Shown piece after piece: positions 25,740 to 64,000 of a DNA stretch of 64,000 nt. Position 1 is the stretch's first letter. Each line of letters opens with the position of its first letter. The stretch spans positions 28,692,201 through 28,756,200 of the forward strand of contig CM054184.1 of NCBI GenBank assembly GCA_028829895.1, written 5' to 3'. The notes under the pieces are model-generated. The model searched no databases and was not told the DNA's origin. It saw nothing but the letters and a program-made list of their open reading frames with translations. A program made the position numbers and the translations under genes. This DNA comes from Sinotaia quadrata. Its lineage: Eukaryota; Mollusca; Gastropoda; Architaenioglossa; Viviparidae.

Positions 25740-26035
25740 TGATGGAGTAGAGAAAAAACAATGGAGAGTTGATTGAATAGAAGACGTAGAGAGTTGGTGG
25801 ATTAGAGAAAAACTCTGGAGAGATAAATGAGTTGAGGAAAACACTGGAGAGTTGACGGAGGAGAGATAAGATACTGGAGAGTTAATGGAGTAGAGAAAAA
25901 CACTTGGGATTTGATTTGAGTTGACGGAGGAGAGATAAGATACTGGAGAGTTAATGGAGTAGAGAAAAACACTTGGGATTTGATGAAGGGGAGATAAGAT
26001 AGTGGATAGTTGATGGAGAAAAGAAAATCACCGCG
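25740..26035. repeat. Nested 28-30 bp and 70-bp repeats
   Basis: Short units based on GGAGAGTTGATGGAGTAGAG are combined into a block of about 70 bp that occurs twice (25849 and 25919). Confidence 0.85.
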
Positions 26036-26384
26036 GATGACAAAGTAAGAGAAATAAAACAGATACAAGAGTGGACCAATTAAATAAATTTAAACACACC
26101 ATACTCTGATTTCACTGAGCTTAGTGGGCTAATAAGAAAGGTAAACACAAGAATTGACACGTAATGTCACACAGTATGATGAAGACTGACATTAGAACTG
26201 ACAGAGTCGACGAAGAACAAACAGTGGAGCTTAGGGAGTTATCAAGATGCAATGCTCTAGAGCTAAATAACGCCAAGAGGAGAACACACTGATGTCTCAG
26301 TAAAACTCAAAGTACATGTACATACAAGAGTTCAGAGTAATGCTAGCAGAGCAATACAGATGTCTCAGAAGCATTGGAAGAGCA

Positions 26385-26605
26385 TGCTAGAACTATTTGA
26401 GTAACTTAACAGAACATACATAGTTGTCACAAGAACATTTAGAGAACAGGCTAGAACTATTTGAGTAACTTAACAGAACATACATAGTTGTCACAATAAC
26501 ATTTAGAGAACACGCTAGAACTATTTGAGTAACATTAACAGAACATAAAGAGTTGTCGCAATAATATTTAAAGAACATACTAGAGGTATGTGAGTAACAC
26601 AAACA
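26385..26605. repeat. 64-bp minisatellite, about 3.5 copies
   Basis: Core CTAGAACTATTTGAGTAACT with ACAGAACATACATAGTTGTC. Confidence 0.9.
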
Positions 26606-26775
26606 GAACATACCCGACCAAAGTGAGTACACGTTATGTTTTCACGTGCACGATGAGTACACGTTTTCAAATGCACGGTGATTACACGTTATGTTTTTAC
26701 AAGGTCGATGAGTATACGTCATGTTTTCGCAAATCTTCTCTGTACAGATACCGACTTGAAGTACACTTGCTAAAA

Positions 26776-26876
26776 TGAAGGGGAGTTCTCACACTCCAGA
26801 TATATGAACTCTAGAGGAGACAGAAAAGGGGAGTTCTCACACTCCAGATATATAAACACTAGAGGAGACAGAAAAG
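26776..26876. repeat. Duplication of about 50 bp
   Basis: GGGGAGTTCTCACACTCCAG with the following ATATAT...CTAGAGGAGACAGAAAAG occurs twice. Confidence 0.9.
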
Positions 26877-26952
26877 TGAGATGATGGAGTTCTATAAAAG
26901 TTGTCGACTGAGTAACAGGGATGACGCACAATTAACTTAATTGAGAATTAAT

Positions 26953-27215
26953 AGAGTAATTAGACAAGACACACGTTAGGTTTGGCTGAGTAATTAGACA
27001 AGACACACATTAGGTTTGGCTGAGTAATTAGACAAGACACATGTTAGGTTTGGCTGAGTAATTAGACAAGACACACGTTAGGTTTGGCTGAGTAATTAGA
27101 CCAAACATACGTTAGGTTTGGCTGAGTAATTAGACAAGACACACGTTAGGTTTGGCTGAGTAATTAGACAAGACACTTGTTAGGTTTGGTTGAGTAATTA
27201 GATAAAACATAAGTT
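26953..27215. repeat. 34-bp minisatellite, about 8 copies
   Basis: Core GAGTAATTAGACAAGACACA followed by CGTTAGGTTTGGCT. Confidence 0.95.
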
Positions 27216-28435
27216 AGAGCTGGCTACTTACTGGAAGAATAGCCACACAAAATGAAAGAGAAAACACTAAAATCGATGAAGTGCTTAAAAACACAAAGTA
27301 ATAAAGAATCCACGCACTAAAAGTCGTTGAGTAAAGGATAAAGTAGTACAGTTGACTCAGTTGTGGATATGACGCCATTGTGAGTTGAGTGAGTGATTGA
27401 TGAAAGCTTCGTGGAGACGATGCACTGAAGCTGAATGAGAAGCATTTAGAGGTCAAGGTACTGAAGAGGTCAAGGTACTGAAGAACACACTCATGAAGCA
27501 CGATAATGAAAAGCACATTCTGAGGAGGTCAAGGTATTGAAGAACACACACTCAGGAGGTCAATTTCTGAAGAACAAACTGATGAGGTCACGGTAAAGAG
27601 GGATACACACATTGAATTGACAACACAATGTGTTTGACTCTAGAGTTGACAATGTCCTGAAAAGCAAAACAAAATCTCAACTTTAATGAAGGAATGAAGA
27701 AAACACGTCATAACAATGAGAGAGTGTTGGAACAGTCGAGCGCGAACCGGGAAAACAAGAGTTAAGAGAGTAGGAGAGAAATAACAGAGTTGAATGAGTA
27801 CTGGAAAAGTCGAGATAGAGTTGAATGAGTACTGGAGAAGTAGAGATAGAGCTGAATGAGTAAGATTTTACTTGGAAGAGAAGTTGAGGTTGTCGTAGAG
27901 TGCTCCTCAACTTCACGAGCACAGTGCTCATGAACCGCTACGATTCCAGTGCCATGAAAGTCTTCCTGCAAACTCGAGACGCCGCGCTTAGTAAGCTCGT
28001 CTGCTTGCACCTCTCCCCCCCACCATACCCCTAAGAAATGCTTCACCTGCTTGTCTCGAACCTATCCTCCTTAAAACTGCTGGCCGCCACCGCCACTGCC
28101 ACCGCTACTGCATCTCCTAGTCCAGAATCCTGCCGACGACTTCTCAGTTAAAAATAGATCGGAAGTGGAATATTTATTTTTAAAAATATTTTCTAAAAAA
28201 TTTTCAGAGCTCGGTTCTCTTCCCATTAGAAAGAGACACTACTTGTTGCGTCTGTTCAAAGCAGAATGTTTCGCGTTCACTGAGGGCTAGCCTGAAATGA
28301 CAAGAGTTGGGTGTGTTCTTATACAAAACCAAAACAGAGGAGAAAAGACAATAACAAAATGCAGCAAAATAATGGATTAGCTGTGAAAAGTATCGAAATG
28401 TTTTAAAACTAATTCTTTGCATAATATGATGAAAG
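27216..28435. other. Weakly repetitive intergenic stretch
   Basis: Degenerate units of GAGGTCAAGGTACTGAAGAA (27445-27600) and of GTTGAATGAGTACTGGAGAA (27775-27870) occur. The remaining sequence has no recognised feature. Confidence 0.5.
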
Positions 28436-28436
28436 G

Positions 28437-28670
28437 TGTCGAGAGACTTCAAACATAGCTCTTTCTTTGATTCCATCCAGTAATATCCAACTGAGTCGAA
28501 AAGCTTTAAACGGAGCTCTTTCTTTGATTCCACCAGTGTCATTCAACTTTGTCGAGAGATTTTAATCACAGCTCTTTCTTTGATACCATCCATTGTTATT
28601 CATCTTTGTCGAGAGACTTTAAACAGGGTTCTTTCTTGGACATCATCCATTCAGTATCATCCAACTGTGC
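28437..28670. repeat. 56-bp minisatellite, 4 copies
   Basis: Core GAGCTCTTTCTTTGATTCCA with GTCGAGAGACTTTAAAC. Confidence 0.9.
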
Positions 28671-28689
28671 TTCTGGCTTTTTCAGTAGG

Positions 28690-29190
28690 TTATTGTTCTT
28701 GTTACAATATCGTTATCTTATTTGTTCTTGTGAAAACTTCATTAAGTTATTTGTTCTTATGACAATTTCATTATGCATTTGTGTCAACATCACTATGTAT
28801 TTGTTCTTGTGACAACCTAATGAGGTTATTCGTTCTTGTAAAAACTTTATTATTTTATTTGTTCTTGTGACACTTCATTAGGCTATTTTTTCTTGCTGTA
28901 TCCCTTCATTATATTATGTGTTTAAAAATATCTTTATTAACTTGTTTTATAAAGCTCTCCATCCTCATTAAATTGTTTGGTCTTGTGACATCTTTATAAG
29001 TGTATTTATCCTGTGACGTCACCATTATTTTTCCTCTTATAACGTCGTTATTAGTTTATTTGGTCTTGTGACATCTTCATTAGGCTATTTATCCTGTGAC
29101 GTCACCATTATTTTTCCTCGTATTACGTCGTTATTAGTTTATTTAGTTTTGTGACATCTTCATTAGGCTATTTATCCTCTGAAATGAGTT
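28690..29190. repeat. Degenerate 30-bp units and an 83-bp tandem duplication
   Basis: Units resemble TTATTTGTTCTTGTGACAAC with CTTCATTA. From about 28980 a larger block is repeated, each copy carrying ATCCTGTGACGTCACCATTA. Confidence 0.8.
29014..29104. promoter_or_regulatory. Two palindromic CRE sites 83 bp apart
   Basis: TGACGTCA occurs at 29014-29021 and 29097-29104, both inside the 83-bp duplication, about 1.3 kb upstream of SCUBE exon 1. CREB/ATF binding is possible; function is not shown. Confidence 0.3.
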
Positions 29191-30341
29191 AATTTATTGA
29201 AACCTTTATTAGTTATTTGACCTCTTTCGCCATTTTTAAGCGTAAAGAAGCGTTTTATAATTTTAATTATAAATATTGACATTTCTGCTGGTAGTCTGCT
29301 CTCGCAACACGTCGCTCCTTGTCAGAACCCCAAACTGGACACATCTACTTCGTAAAAGCTCTCAGTAAATTTTGTTTCGCTTTTATTTAGTTAATTTCTT
29401 GATTATCGCCAATCCCAAACGTATGACTGCCTAGTCGTACTGTAGCAGCCGCCTGAAGAAAACAAAGATTCTTGAACGTCGATTAATTTTAACTGTTATC
29501 AGTTATCAGTTATCAGCGCAGCCTCACCTCGTACCCCGTTTTCATGCGTATAACCAGCGTGGCCATAATGCACAGTATGCGAACTAAGCGAACGCCTGGA
29601 ATTCTGCCTTATTTTCGTTTTCTTTTCTATTTTTGTTAAAGTTGAGGAAATATTTTGTTACCCACAGTGGTATCCTCTGAGCTGAAACTTTCACTGCCAC
29701 ACTGGATTATTTTGGCAAGCAATAGTGTTTCAAATATCATTCCGTGTGGCGGTTAAATCTGTTCCACGCCACACGAGACTATTGGAAGCGTCAGTAAGAA
29801 GTGCGCTTCAACATTTTGTGGGGAGGGAGAGAACTGTTAGTGAATGTGCGAGGTTCTGAAAGATGAATGAATCTAATTAGCCCTCATTAAATTCAGTCTC
29901 TGAGTCTGGAACTGCCGAGGTAGGGTCTCTTACCGAAACAACTAAGCTGGCGACGCCAGTGTCCTCAGGGACACGTCCACCTTCCGATTAAGCAGATCAT
30001 TGTTTGATTAAACGACCAGTCATCTACATGTCATCAACTCAGGATACAGAGTATTAAACGCTTGTGACGAGACTGGAGGACCTGGTGAACATACTCCCCT
30101 CTCGCCCTCTCCCCGCTCGTGTATCAGAAGTGGGACGTGTTGTGTGTTCCCACTATACCGAGCTGTCAAACTGTACCGCTGTCAGGTGCAAAAGCGGAAA
30201 GCTTACACAGTTTGCGCGTCTGGCTCTCTGCCTGTTGACATTGTAAACTGGTAAACTTATGAACCACGTCAGAACCGTGGTCGGTTTTACCTCCACGCCA
30301 GCCGGCCCGCAACCTGAGCTGGCCCGAAAGGCCTGAAGGCC
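29190..30341 (+). promoter_or_regulatory. Putative SCUBE promoter-proximal region and 5' leader
   Basis: About 1.15 kb upstream of the exon 1 start is mostly free of tandem repeats, in contrast to the DNA around it. It becomes more GC- and CpG-rich from about 29900, as expected near a promoter. I see no convincing TATA box or initiator close to exon 1, and no transcription start can be placed from the sequence. Short open frames at 30064-30246 (+) and on the opposite strand here look like chance products of the higher GC content. An upstream non-coding exon is possible. Confidence 0.35.
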
Positions 30342-62966
<32,625 letters not shown>

Positions 62967-64000
62967 GTAAGTGTGGGACAGAAAATGCAAACTAATACAC
63001 TGAATATTTTTCAAAGTATAAAGTTGAATCACGACAAAATTCTTCGATGCTATAACTTAATTGTAAAGCCACTGCAAAAAGCCATTTCGAATTTTGCCGT
63101 GTAGAAAATCGTGTTCGAAATTTCAGACAGTGAACTTTGATCTCGACTAAGGATTAAAGATTCAAAAGTGGTTGAGTCGACAGAAGTAGCCACATAGCCA
63201 AATGCTTGAGAACGGACGCACCGAGAAAAACGCGTAGATTACCTAATCACACACACATCAAGAGGGTACGACGGTACTTGAGCATGAGAGTTGGGCACTT
63301 TCTAAAGGTACCAGACTGCACTAGCAAGACAGTCTTTGAGTACGGTCACCCAACCATAACTATTTTACAAAGGGTGAGACATGAGGGAGATTATGTCCAG
63401 AGGGAAAGATTAACACAAAAAATCCAAATTCTGTATAAATACCCCATTTGGCGGAAATTAATTTAACTTGATCTTAGTCATGGTCCGTAATGTCCCTCTA
63501 TGGTGATAGAAGCAGGAAAGAGCAAGACCAGTAACTGTCTTCTAATATGGTAAAACACGATTTCTGTAAAAATTTGAATTTTTATACTTATTGCAAATTG
63601 CTTTTTTTCTTTTTGTAATCATTGTATTTTAAATGATTTGGAAACTGTAATGCATTCTTGGTACTAAGGAAAGAAATCAAATAACTAATGTAAAAAAGGA
63701 ATTTAATATGAGAACCAAATATGAATTAGAGGTTTTAGTTGTATTGTAACACGAAGCTGATGTGTGAAAAATCCCTTATGTATTTTCACAGCTTCGAGGG
63801 ACAAACCAACAAGGGACAAACCAACAAAGGACAACGTCAACACAAGAACCCAGGACATGATAACACAACAAGGACAACACAAATTCATCTTGACTTGGAG
63901 ATCTCGGCTCAGATGTTGCGTTGGTCTAAAGTCCTCAGTCAATATGGTACGACAAGCCAGTACTAAAAGGATAAAAAGCCAGAGAGGGTTGTGTGGACCA
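62967..64000 (+). other. Start of SCUBE intron 6 to window end
   Basis: The donor GTAAGTG opens an intron that is not closed in the window. No further EGF-type cysteine pattern is visible to 64000. A 63206-63466 open frame is basic and unrecognised. The 63790-63890 stretch has short imperfect repeats built on GGACAAACCAACAA. No other feature is seen. Confidence 0.6.

Noticed and set aside
63206..63466. 86-codon basic frame in intron 6
   Set aside because: No EGF cysteine pattern, no phase-1 splice sites of the expected type and no known family.

Overview
The window is eukaryotic, most likely from a lophotrochozoan animal and probably a mollusc. It is AT-rich and has no operons or prokaryotic gene density. 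It carries many microsatellites, more than fifty unrelated tandem repeats, decayed LINE and DNA-transposon pieces, and a multi-exon gene with canonical GT-AG introns. The phylum is inferred from repeat style and transposon flavour, not proven.

One protein-coding gene is well supported: the 5' part of a SCUBE-like gene (signal peptide, CUB, EGF-like) on the + strand. A signal-peptide exon (30342-30522) is followed by an intron of about 22.7 kb, then five exons of 117-123 nt. Each of these encodes one six-cysteine EGF-like domain (53260-53379, 56207-56329, 57752-57874, 61111-61227, 62850-62966). Every junction is phase 1 and all splice sites are GT-AG. The order and individual character of the five EGF domains match the N-terminal EGF domains of vertebrate SCUBE proteins. 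The gene runs off the right edge, so the later EGF domains, cysteine-rich repeats and CUB domain are not in view.

From 1 to about 30 kb I find no convincing gene. This part is intergenic or distal upstream DNA: tandem arrays with units of 18-82 bp, dinucleotide repeats, one decayed LINE reverse-transcriptase fragment (11.9-12.5 kb), a fragment of a dispersed repeat family (2.1 kb), and a GC-richer block near 14 kb with a TATA-like site. From 30.5 to 53.3 kb, intron 1 is packed with minisatellites, including a GC-rich array of about 900 bp, an apparently exact 332-bp duplication and a decayed hAT transposon end. From 53 to 64 kb are the EGF exons. Their introns hold two more copies of the dispersed repeat and a broken restriction-like-endonuclease LINE inserted in ATT microsatellites directly against the exon 6 splice acceptor.

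I see no CRISPR array, tRNA, rRNA or defence-type system. The most interesting signals are the interplay of microsatellites, mobile elements and splice sites in the SCUBE gene, and the unusual density and higher-order structure of the tandem arrays. All similarity statements come from reading the sequence and from knowledge of the families; no database search was run.
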